A stretch of 34,653 bases of DNA from Gammaproteobacteria bacterium. Lineage in GTDB: Bacteria > Pseudomonadota > Gammaproteobacteria > Steroidobacterales > Steroidobacteraceae. The position numbers were made by a program, and so were the translations under genes. The notes under the pieces are model-generated. The model saw nothing but the letters and a program-made list of their open reading frames with translations. It ran no database searches and was not told the origin of the DNA. Below, piece by piece: positions 17,743-25,941 of this stretch (position 1 is the stretch's first letter; each line of letters opens with the position of its first letter). Location of the stretch: positions 1-34,653 of the forward strand of contig JAIBJL010000003.1 in NCBI GenBank assembly GCA_020029545.1. Reading direction: 5' to 3'.

Positions 17743-17820
17743 AGAGTGAGTGTGAATAGTGATTGGTGAATGGGAAGAAGGCTACTTTCCATCGCTTGAA
17801 TCACTCTCAAACCGATGAAA
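17743..17820. repeat. Intergenic repeat, copy 2 (related to 10091-10190)
   Basis: gtgaatagtgattggtgaatgggaagaaggctactttccatcgc closely matches gtgagtagtgattggtgaatggtaagaacgctac-ttccatcgc of copy 1. Confidence 0.55.
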
Positions 17821-18002
17821 AACCAACGAGGCTCCGCATAGCAGCCTGTCGGACCGACGAGACATGCTGCCTGCTCTCGCCCCGGCACTCGCTATGTCAC
17901 TTCCTGACGCAGCCCACCCGATCGGGTCGATAAGTGACCAGGCACGTCACCTCACCACGCCACTGCAATGGCCAACTTGTTGATTCAGTTGGGGCGGATC
18001 AT

Positions 18003-18018
18003 TGGCACATGCATTGCA
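18003..18018 (+). promoter_or_regulatory. Sigma54 (RpoN) -24/-12 promoter element
   Basis: TGGCACA-TGCA-TTGCA, exact fit to consensus TGGCAC-N5-TTGCW. Confidence 0.65.
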
Positions 18019-18028
18019 TTATCTGTTG

Positions 18029-18149
18029 CCAACGATCGACCGATCGCTCGCGGCAACGCGTAGGGGTCGACTCCGATCGCGCGTACCTCCCCCTTAAAAA
18101 GGTTCGCATCTCGCGCCGCCAGCGCCTTCCCGCTGGCGGCGTTTTTTTT
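18029..18149 (+). ncRNA. Candidate small RNA (~120 nt), RpoN-driven
   Basis: Lies between the sigma54 element and a strong intrinsic terminator; 5' GTTGCC...GGCAAC inverted repeat; unpaired-looking ACCTCCCCC stretch; no convincing ORF. Confidence 0.5.
18114..18149 (+). terminator. Strong Rho-independent terminator
   Basis: CGCCGCCAGCG-CCTTCC-CGCTGGCGGCG-TTTTTTTT; perfect 11-bp stem followed by 8 T. Confidence 0.9.
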
Positions 18150-18215
18150 GGTGCGCGTACCATGCCCGTCACCTGATATCTTCGCTGCGCTTCGAAGACC
18201 GTCGCGGAGGGCAGT

Positions 18216-18545
18216 ATGCGCAATCCCGTCTCGATCCTTGCCGGTCTGCTGCTCGCGATGCTCGTCACCGCGATGCCGGTCGTGGCCGATGAATCCATGC
18301 GCTGCGGTACCTGGATTGTTACCAGCGAAGCCACCGTTGCAGAGCTGGTCCAGAAGTGCGGCGAACCTGCGAGCAAGGAGGTCTCGACTGCCGACGTCTA
18401 TGCCAAGGGACCCCAGGCGAATCAGACCCGCAAAGTCGGCGTCACCACGACCGAACGCTGGACTTACGATCGCGGACCGCAGGCCTTTCGCATGATCGCC
18501 ACCATCGTCGACGGCAAACTCAACAGTATCGATCGGGCCAAGTGA
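18216..18545 (+). CDS. DUF2845-like secreted protein
   Basis: 109 aa with signal peptide; MRCGTWIVTSEATVAELVQKCGEPASKE...ERWTYDRGPQAFRMIATIVDGKLNSI. Confidence 0.8.
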   Translation: MRNPVSILAGLLLAMLVTAMPVVADESMRCGTWIVTSEATVAELVQKCGEPASKEVSTADVYAKGPQANQTRKVGVTTTERWTYDRGPQAFRMIATIVDGKLNSIDRAK

Positions 18546-18606
18546 CGCGCCGGCCGACTAGGCTTATCGTTACCGCAACTGTGCCCGCGCTGAAGGATTC
18601 CCACGC

Positions 18607-19950
18607 ATGAGACGAATCACGGCGACCGTCGTCGGCCTGCTTTGTTTGTCTGCGGCCACGACCTACGCCGCCGAGCCGGCCGCATCGGCCAAAGACATCA
18701 CTGCCGTCACGCTCGCCAACGGCATGCAGATTCTGACCTGGCCGGATCGCGACATCCCGAACGTTGCGCTGTACAACTTTGTGCGTGTCGGCAGCCGCAA
18801 CGAAGCGCCCGGCATCACCGGCCTGGCGCATTTCTTCGAGCACATGATGTTCAACGGCACCAGCACGCGCGCGCAGGGCGACTTCGACCGCACGCTGGAA
18901 GCCAATGGCGCTCGCAACAACGCCAGCACCTCGAACGATCTGACGATCTACATGGATTGGCTGCCCAAGGCGGCGCTGGAAACCGTATTTGCTGTCGAGG
19001 CCGATCGCCTGCAGAACCTGGCCTTCGAACCGAAGGTGGTGGAAAGCGAGCGCGGCGTGGTGTATTCGGAACGCCGGACAAGTGTCGATGACAATCCGTC
19101 GGCGCGCTTGTCGGAACAGGTGCAAGCCACCGCGTTTCTGGCTCATCCCTACGGCATTCCGACCATCGGCTGGCCATCGGACATCGAGTCGTGGCAGATC
19201 AGCGACCTGAAGGAGTTTTTCCAGCGCAACTACGCGCCGAACAACTGCACCATGGTACTGGTCGGCGATCTCGACCCGCAGGCGACGCTCGCGTTGGCAC
19301 GCAAGTACTTTGAAGCCATTCCCCGCCGCGCAGGTCCGAAGGCCGTGGTCACGAAAGAGCCGCCGCAAACTGGCGAACGTCGCGTGGCATTACAGGCGGA
19401 GGCGCAGACCCCGCTGGTGCAATTCGCGTATCGCGGCATAGCGAGCAACGATCCACGGTCTGCGGCGCTTGAACTGCTGTTGCGAATCCTGGCTGATGGC
19501 GATGCATCGCGGCTGCATCGAGCGCTGGTCGAGGAACAGCAGCTCGCGATTTCCGCCGATGGCTACTTGCAGTCGGGATTCGACCCCGGATTGATCTGGT
19601 TCTCATTGTCGTTGCCGGCGCAGGGAGACACGACGGCTGCCGAAAGCGCCTTCGATCGCGAAATCGAGCGGGTGCGCAAGGATGGCGTGACGGCGGCCGA
19701 GCTGTCGAGGGCGCGCAATCAGGCATTGGCGGACTTCTGGCGCGGTCAGGCCACGATCGATGGCAAAGCGGAAGCGCTCGGCACTTATGCCGTGCTGCGC
19801 GGCGGATACGAGAAATTATTTGCCGCGCCCCGCGCCTACGAAGCGGTCAGCGTTGCCGACATCCAGTCGCTGGCCAACGATCTGTTGCACAAATCGCTGC
19901 GCACCGTCGGCGTGCTGACGGCAGTCGCCAGCCAGGAAGCGCAGCCATGA
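18607..19950 (+). CDS. M16 family zinc metallopeptidase, catalytically competent subunit
   Basis: 447 aa; inverted zinc motif HFFEH in GLAHFFEHMMFNGT and downstream Glu; signal peptide. Confidence 0.93.
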   Translation: MRRITATVVGLLCLSAATTYAAEPAASAKDITAVTLANGMQILTWPDRDIPNVALYNFVRVGSRNEAPGITGLAHFFEHMMFNGTSTRAQGDFDRTLEANGARNNASTSNDLTIYMDWLPKAALETVFAVEADRLQNLAFEPKVVESERGVVYSERRTSVDDNPSARLSEQVQATAFLAHPYGIPTIGWPSDIESWQISDLKEFFQRNYAPNNCTMVLVGDLDPQATLALARKYFEAIPRRAGPKAVVTKEPPQTGERRVALQAEAQTPLVQFAYRGIASNDPRSAALELLLRILADGDASRLHRALVEEQQLAISADGYLQSGFDPGLIWFSLSLPAQGDTTAAESAFDREIERVRKDGVTAAELSRARNQALADFWRGQATIDGKAEALGTYAVLRGGYEKLFAAPRAYEAVSVADIQSLANDLLHKSLRTVGVLTAVASQEAQP

Positions 19951-21389
19951 ATCGCGTGCGTCTCGGTCTGCCTATCGCGTCGACATGGTGGCTTGGTGTC
20001 TGCCTGGCGCTGTGGGCCGCTCTCGGAGTCGCCGCTGGCAACACGCCCGCGGGTGTTTCGGTGCCCAGGTTTGAACGTGTCCAACTCGACAATGGCGCGG
20101 TCTTGCTCATGATGGAGCGGCACGATGTGCCGTTGATCGCCTTCGATGCCAGCTTGCGCGGCGGCGCAATGCTCGATCCCGACGGCGCGGAAGGCTGTGC
20201 CCACCTGCTCGCAGGACTGCTGGAAAAAGGCGCCGGCAAGCGCGACGCCTTTGCCTTCGCGGACGCCATCGCCGCGGTGGGCGGCACGATCCACACCGCC
20301 ACCGAGACTGAAAGCATCACCGTGAGCGGCTCCTTCATGAGCCGCGATCGCGGCCTGATGATCGAGCTGCTGGCCGATCTGCTGCAGCGACCGCGCCTCG
20401 ACCGCAGCGAGTTCGATGCATTGCGCGCGCGGGAAATCGAAACGTTGCGGGCGATCAAGGATTCGGATCTGGGTTCGTTGACGGCGGTTTACGGCAAGGC
20501 GGCGCTGTTCTCCGGTCATGGCTACGGCAAGCCGGTCGACGGCAGCGAGGCGGGTCTGGCGGCCGTGACTCACGAACGGCTCAGGCAGCATTACCAGGAT
20601 CAGGTCGGCGCGGATCGACTCATCCTGACGGTGGTCGGCGATTTTGCAACGACCGACATGAAGTCGCTGCTGACCAAGGCGTTCACAGGATGGCGTCGAT
20701 CAGACCAGGCCGTCGTCAACCCGACGGCGGCGGCGCGTGTCACCGGACGCAGAGTGGTTTTGATCGACGCACCCACCTCGGTTCAATCCTATTTCTGGGC
20801 GGGCAATGTCGGTGTCAGCCGCGCTTATCCGCAACGAGCCGCACTGGATGTCGCCAACACATTGCTCGGCGGCCGATTTACTTCTCTGCTGAACACCGAG
20901 CTGCGCATTCGCACGGGCTTGACCTATGGCGCCTCGTCGGGTTTCGAGCGGCTGACGCAACCGGGCGCGTGGCAGCTGACCTCGTTCACGCAAACCGCGA
21001 CGACGATCGCCGCGATCGATCTGGCGCTCGATGTCGTCGACCGGCTGCACGGCACTGCGATCGACGCGGCCATGATCGAGTCCGGCAAGGCCTACGTGCT
21101 CGGCCAGTTTCCGCTGGCATTGGAAACATCGGCACAGTGGGCGAACGCGCTGGGCGACCTGGCGTTCTACGGACTCGATCGCAGTTACATCGAACAGCGC
21201 GCCGCGCAGCTCAACGCCGTCACGCTGGTGCAGGCCCAGCAGGTCATTCGCGATGCGTTCCCCACACCGGACAATCTCGTGCTGGTGGTCATCGGCAATG
21301 CCGCGCAGATCCGCGAGGGCCTGCGCAAATATGGGCCAATCACCGAAATGAAGCTTGCCGATCCGGCATTCGCCGCGCAGGTCCGCTGA
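19947..21389 (+). CDS. M16 family peptidase-like protein lacking the HXXEH motif
   Basis: 480 aa; M16 architecture, but the motif position reads CAHLLAGLLEKGA. ATGA overlap with the upstream gene. Confidence 0.9.
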   Translation: MNRVRLGLPIASTWWLGVCLALWAALGVAAGNTPAGVSVPRFERVQLDNGAVLLMMERHDVPLIAFDASLRGGAMLDPDGAEGCAHLLAGLLEKGAGKRDAFAFADAIAAVGGTIHTATETESITVSGSFMSRDRGLMIELLADLLQRPRLDRSEFDALRAREIETLRAIKDSDLGSLTAVYGKAALFSGHGYGKPVDGSEAGLAAVTHERLRQHYQDQVGADRLILTVVGDFATTDMKSLLTKAFTGWRRSDQAVVNPTAAARVTGRRVVLIDAPTSVQSYFWAGNVGVSRAYPQRAALDVANTLLGGRFTSLLNTELRIRTGLTYGASSGFERLTQPGAWQLTSFTQTATTIAAIDLALDVVDRLHGTAIDAAMIESGKAYVLGQFPLALETSAQWANALGDLAFYGLDRSYIEQRAAQLNAVTLVQAQQVIRDAFPTPDNLVLVVIGNAAQIREGLRKYGPITEMKLADPAFAAQVR

Positions 21390-21470
21390 AAGCGGAAACC
21401 CTCATCAGCGACCGCGCATCCTGACAGGCGACCGGTGATGACACCGGCGAGGTAAAAACCCGGTGGTTTA

Positions 21471-21486
21471 TGTGACGTCAGTCACA
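21471..21486. promoter_or_regulatory. Candidate CRP/Clp-type binding site
   Basis: TGTGA-CGTCAG-TCACA, perfect CRP half-sites with N6 spacer. Confidence 0.5.
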
Positions 21487-21621
21487 GGGGTGGTGCATCG
21501 CGGACAGGAATTGTTCATCCGCCGCACACAGCTGTGCGCGCATCATTTAAATTGCAGACCTCACTCGCGGACGACGCAGCTGCCTTGCTGCGGATTCCGT
21601 GTGACAATGTCCACAAACACC

Positions 21622-21802
21622 AGCAGCCTGTCGGACTGAAGTGATCGTAGCGAGGCGCGTGGCAGATGGAGGACAGTTTTTCGATCGTTCGAGGCGAATA
21701 GCCCTGGTCCAATTCAATGGGGGCTATTTAACGAGAAGGATCGGAAAAATGGACCCAGCTGACACCACCGCAGTAGATCAACCTTCAGTCCGACAGGCTG
21801 CT
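21622..21802. mobile_element. MITE-like non-autonomous element with 20-bp perfect terminal inverted repeats
   Basis: Left AGCAGCCTGTCGGACTGAAG (21622-21641), right CTTCAGTCCGACAGGCTGCT (21783-21802); about 141 bp between the repeats with no convincing ORF. Confidence 0.65.
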
Positions 21803-21846
21803 AGGTGGCGCTTCCGCACACGTCGGTTGTTCAGCCGACATGACTC

Positions 21847-21871
21847 AACGCCGCAGCATCGGCGATGTTCC
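21847..21871 (-). promoter_or_regulatory. Orphan EcfG-type promoter match (GGAAC-N16-CGTT)
   Basis: Minus strand GGAAC ATCGCCGATGCTGCGG CGTT, downstream of the DUF885 stop codon; no obvious gene below it. Confidence 0.3.
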
Positions 21872-21896
21872 TTCGCAAGCTTGGTTTCGCTTCGGT

Positions 21897-23738
21897 TCAG
21901 TGCTTGCGAGTTGCTTCGATCCAGCGATTGATTTTTGCTTCCAGCACACCGAGCGGCAGCGCGCCATCACGCAGGATCTGGCTGTGAAATTGCTTTACAT
22001 CGAAAGCGGCACCGAGTTGGGCTTCAGCGCGGTTGCGCAGTTCGCGAATGCGGAGTTGGCCGATCTTGTAGCCCAGCGCCTGGCCGGGATCGGCGATGTA
22101 GCGCTCGACTTCCGACTTCACATCCGTCTCTGCGATGGATGAATTGTCGAGCATGTATTGAATGGCACGTTCGCGCGTCCAGCCGCGAGTATGCAAGCCG
22201 GTATCGACGACCAAGCGCATTGCACGCAACATCTCGTCACTCAAGCGGCCGTAGTACTGCCACGGATCGGTGAACATGCCGAGTTCCTTGCCGATCGATT
22301 CGCAGTACAGCGCCCAACCTTCGACGTAGGCGGTGTAGTTGCCGCCAAAACGCCGAAATTTCGGCAGGTCGGTCAGCTCCTGCTGTATCGAAATCTGGAA
22401 GTGATGTCCCGGTGCCGCTTCGTGCAGCGAGAGCGTTTCCATGCCGAACTTGGGCTGCGCCTTCAAGTTGAAAGTATTGATGTAGAAAATCCCGGGGCGG
22501 GAGCCGTCCGCCGATGGCGACTCATAAGAGGCGCCGGCAGCGGCCTCGGCACGGAATGCCTCCACTTCGCGCACCTCGTAATCCGCCTTGGGAAAATCGC
22601 TGAATAGCGCCGGCAACCGGGCGTCGATTTGCTTCTTGAGTTCGCGGTAGCCTGCCAGCAGCGACTCGCCATCGGTGAAGTAGAAGCGCGGATCGTCCTG
22701 CACGAAACGAAAAAACGCCGCCAGATCGCCTTCGAATCCGACTTGCCGCCGTACCTGGTCCATCTCGCCGCGGATGCGGGCCACTTCGCTCAGACCGAGC
22801 GCATGAATCTCATCCGGCGTGAGCTGCGTCGTTGTGTAGGTCTCGGCGAGGAAAGCGTACCAGCGCCTGCCATCCGGCAGTTCCGACCAGCCGACCGCAC
22901 TGCGGGCATTCTGCAGATATTCATCGCGTACGAAATCGTGCAGGCGGCGATACGCCGGACCCAGCTGATCGGTGATGGCGCCGCGATACTCCTCTTCAAG
23001 GCGCACGCGATCGGCTGCGGGCACCGCTTCCGGGAAATTGACGACCGGCCGATAGAACAGGCTGTTGACCGGATCCTCGACCAGCAATGCGGCAAGCTGT
23101 GACTGCACCTGCTCCATCACGACCCGCGGATATACGACGCCATGCCTGATGCCCTCGCGCATGTTGACGATGGCTTGATCCGACCACACCACGTAATCGG
23201 CGATGCGGGCGAGGAAGTTTTCGTAATCCTTTACCGTATTGAACGGCTGGGCGCTGGTACCGGAACCGAGCAGCGGCATCAGGTTGGGCACACTGAACAA
23301 CTGATTGACCGGTAGCCAATGCGATGGGAACGCAGCAGCTGCAAGTGCCGTACGTCGCTCGTAGACGAATATCTCCCAGCTCAGAAGATCTTCCGGCGAC
23401 AGCGTGGCCGGATCGAACTGCAACGCTGCGTCGAGCGATTGCTGATCCAGCGCCCGCACTGCGTCCCGCTCTTCAGGCCCGATGCTGTTGGCGAGCCGGT
23501 CGTCATAGCGATGATCGCCGATGAATGTGGCCTGCACCGGATCGTGCTGCAGCGATTTCTCGAAGTGCGCCTCGAACAGCTGCGCCAGCGCCGCATTCGC
23601 CGTCGCTCGCGGCACCGCTGGCACACCGACTGCGGACTGCGGCGGCGCGGGATTTCCCGAGTGAGTACTGCACGCCGCCAGTCCCAGTGCTGCCAGCATC
23701 GCCATCAGTCCTGCGTTCATGAAATGCCGATCTGCCAT
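21897..23738 (-). CDS. DUF885 family lipoprotein (putative metallopeptidase)
   Basis: 613 aa; lipobox LAACSTHSG; HEAAPGHHFQ motif. Confidence 0.92.
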   Translation of the reverse strand: MADRHFMNAGLMAMLAALGLAACSTHSGNPAPPQSAVGVPAVPRATANAALAQLFEAHFEKSLQHDPVQATFIGDHRYDDRLANSIGPEERDAVRALDQQSLDAALQFDPATLSPEDLLSWEIFVYERRTALAAAAFPSHWLPVNQLFSVPNLMPLLGSGTSAQPFNTVKDYENFLARIADYVVWSDQAIVNMREGIRHGVVYPRVVMEQVQSQLAALLVEDPVNSLFYRPVVNFPEAVPAADRVRLEEEYRGAITDQLGPAYRRLHDFVRDEYLQNARSAVGWSELPDGRRWYAFLAETYTTTQLTPDEIHALGLSEVARIRGEMDQVRRQVGFEGDLAAFFRFVQDDPRFYFTDGESLLAGYRELKKQIDARLPALFSDFPKADYEVREVEAFRAEAAAGASYESPSADGSRPGIFYINTFNLKAQPKFGMETLSLHEAAPGHHFQISIQQELTDLPKFRRFGGNYTAYVEGWALYCESIGKELGMFTDPWQYYGRLSDEMLRAMRLVVDTGLHTRGWTRERAIQYMLDNSSIAETDVKSEVERYIADPGQALGYKIGQLRIRELRNRAEAQLGAAFDVKQFHSQILRDGALPLGVLEAKINRWIEATRKH

Positions 23739-23890
23739 GCCGGTAATTTATCCCAATTCAATCCGTTCCGATTCGAAAACGGGCCTGCATTACGCACGCG
23801 CTACCGCTACACTACGCCGCCATGTCCGGACGATGCTGCGCCTGCCGGGCCAGCGCGGTTCTTCATTCAGCGACGCCCAAGAATTTTTAG

Positions 23891-24652
23891 ATGACCAAAG
23901 CCGCTCCCGCTGCGCGCGAACCACCGTTTGTCATTCGCTTCGGTCCGGTGGGACTGGCTCAGATGCGCGTGCAAACCATGGATGCCGCTGCGGTTCACGC
24001 CGAAGTCATGGCCCGCATCGCTTCGGCGCCGCAGTTGTTCGAACGCACCGCCGTATGCCTGGATCTGGGCGAACTGGAAATGGTACCGACGGCGCGCGAC
24101 GTGCGTGCGCTGCTCGATGCGATCAAACGAGCCGGCATGCTGCCGGTGGCGCTGGCGCGCGGTAACGAGATCGTCGATGGACTCGCCCGCGAACTGGATC
24201 TGCCGGTGGTAGCGCAGGTACGCGCGGTCAGCAAGCAGTCGGCAGAGATGCAGCCGAAGGCCGAAGCACCAGCCGCCGTGCCCAAAGCGGCCGCCCTGCT
24301 CGATGCCGACTCGCAGGGCGCTGTCGCTCAATTGCATCATCAACCGGTGCGTTCGGGGCAGCGCGTTTACGCACGCAATCGCGATCTCATCGTCACCACG
24401 ACGGTCGGCGCCGGCGCCGAGGTGATGGCCGACGGATGCGTCCATGTCTATGGCGCGTTGCGCGGTCGCGCACTGGCCGGCGCGCGCGGCGAAATTACAG
24501 CCCGCGTGTTCTGCCAGGAGTTCAATGCGGAGCTGGTGTCCATTGCCGGCGTGTTTCGTGTCTTCGAAACCATTCCTGCGGAGCTGGTCGGCAAGCCGGT
24601 ACAGGCCTGGCTGAGCGGCGAAGATCTGCATTTCGCCCGCCTCGGCTCCTGA
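23891..24652 (+). CDS. minC: Septum site-determining protein MinC
   Basis: 253 aa; C-terminal VRSGQRVYARNRDLIVTTTVGAGAEVMADGCVHVYGALRGRALAGARGE; followed by minD and minE. Confidence 0.95.
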   Translation: MTKAAPAAREPPFVIRFGPVGLAQMRVQTMDAAAVHAEVMARIASAPQLFERTAVCLDLGELEMVPTARDVRALLDAIKRAGMLPVALARGNEIVDGLARELDLPVVAQVRAVSKQSAEMQPKAEAPAAVPKAAALLDADSQGAVAQLHHQPVRSGQRVYARNRDLIVTTTVGAGAEVMADGCVHVYGALRGRALAGARGEITARVFCQEFNAELVSIAGVFRVFETIPAELVGKPVQAWLSGEDLHFARLGS

Positions 24653-24745
24653 GCCCCCGAAGCCCCCTGAGCCACATGAGTCATTGCCGTCCTACCCGCG
24701 CTCCTTGCACCGGCACCCTCTTTCTCTTTTAAGGAGACCTGAGCT

Positions 24746-25558
24746 TTGGCAGAGATCATCGTAACTACCTCAGGCAAAGGCGGCGTCGGCAAGACGACCA
24801 CCTCCGCCAGCATCGCCAGCGGCATCGCCCGTCGCGGCAAGAAAGTCGCCGTCATCGATTTCGACATCGGCCTGCGTAATCTCGACCTGATCATGGGTTG
24901 CGAGCGGCGCGTGGTGTACGACTTCGTCAACGTCATCCAGGGTGAATCCACGCTCAAGCAGGCGCTGATCAAGGACAAACGCATCGAGACGCTGTTCGTT
25001 CTGGCGGCCTCGCAGACGCGCGACAAGGATGCGCTGTCGCTGGAGGGGGTGCGCAAGGTGCTCGATGAACTGATCGCCGACGGCTTCGATTACATCATCT
25101 GCGACTCGCCGGCCGGCATCGAGAAAGGCGCACACCTGGCAATGTACTTCGCCGATCGGGCCATCGTCGTCGTCAATCCCGAAGTTTCCTCCGTGCGCGA
25201 CTCCGATCGCATCCTCGGCCTGCTCGCCAGCAAGACTCAGCGTGCCGAGAAGGACGAGTCGAAGGTCAAAGAGCATCTGCTGCTGACGCGTTACAGCCCC
25301 AAGCGCGTGGCGGCCGGCGAAATGATGAGTGTCGACGACGTCAAGGAAATTCTCGGGATCGAAGTGATCGGTGTCATCCCCGAATCGCCCGATGTGCTCG
25401 CGGCATCGAATGCCGGCACGCCTGTCATCCTGAACGCGGAGAGCGACGTGTCGCTCGCCTATGAAGATGCAGTCGCGCGCCTGCTCGGCGAGACGGTGCC
25501 CCTGCGCTTCCTTGAAGAGCCGAAGAAGGGCTTCTTCGCGCGCATGTTCGGAGGCTGA
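24746..25558 (+). CDS. minD: Septum site-determining protein MinD (TTG start)
   Basis: 270 aa; IIVTTSGKGGVGKTTTSASIASGIARRGKKVAVIDFDIGLRNLDLIMGCERRVVYDFVNVI; AAGGAG ribosome-binding site upstream of TTG. Confidence 0.97.
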   Translation: MAEIIVTTSGKGGVGKTTTSASIASGIARRGKKVAVIDFDIGLRNLDLIMGCERRVVYDFVNVIQGESTLKQALIKDKRIETLFVLAASQTRDKDALSLEGVRKVLDELIADGFDYIICDSPAGIEKGAHLAMYFADRAIVVVNPEVSSVRDSDRILGLLASKTQRAEKDESKVKEHLLLTRYSPKRVAAGEMMSVDDVKEILGIEVIGVIPESPDVLAASNAGTPVILNAESDVSLAYEDAVARLLGETVPLRFLEEPKKGFFARMFGG

Positions 25559-25559
25559 C

Positions 25560-25817
25560 ATGGGTCTGCTAGCTTTTTTCCGGCGTTCGCCCGCGACCGC
25601 CAACATCGCCAAGGAACGCCTGCGCATCATCGTCTCGCAGGAGCGCTCGGCCCGCGGCGGCCCGGACTACCTGCCGCTGCTGCGTCGCGAGTTGCTGGAA
25701 GTGATCCGCAAGTACGTCAATGTCGATCCGGAGGCGATCCAGATCAATTTGGAGCGTGAAGAAGGCCAGGAAGTGCTGGAGCTCTCGGTGCAATTGCCGG
25801 AGAAAAAAGCCGTCTGA
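25560..25817 (+). CDS. minE: Cell division topological specificity factor MinE
   Basis: MGLLAFFRRSPATANIAKERLRIIVSQERSARGGPDYLPLLRRELLEVIRKYV; start at 25560. Confidence 0.96.
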   Translation: MGLLAFFRRSPATANIAKERLRIIVSQERSARGGPDYLPLLRRELLEVIRKYVNVDPEAIQINLEREEGQEVLELSVQLPEKKAV

Positions 25818-25941
25818 ATCGGAGTTGCGGGCGGCGGCCCGCATCAACAAAGGCGCGCCTGCGACACCCATCCGAGGGCGCCACAGAAATGCAATCTTCC
25901 GGGACTACTGTTGGCGACCCGCCCCACGAGTACGTTCCCCC

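Noticed and set aside
17934-18176. 80-aa plus-strand ORF over the candidate sRNA
   Set aside because: Reads straight through a strong intrinsic terminator, has no recognisable protein pattern, and starts upstream of the sigma54 element.
24770-25630. 286-aa minus-strand ORF
   Set aside because: Antisense to minD; shadow ORF.
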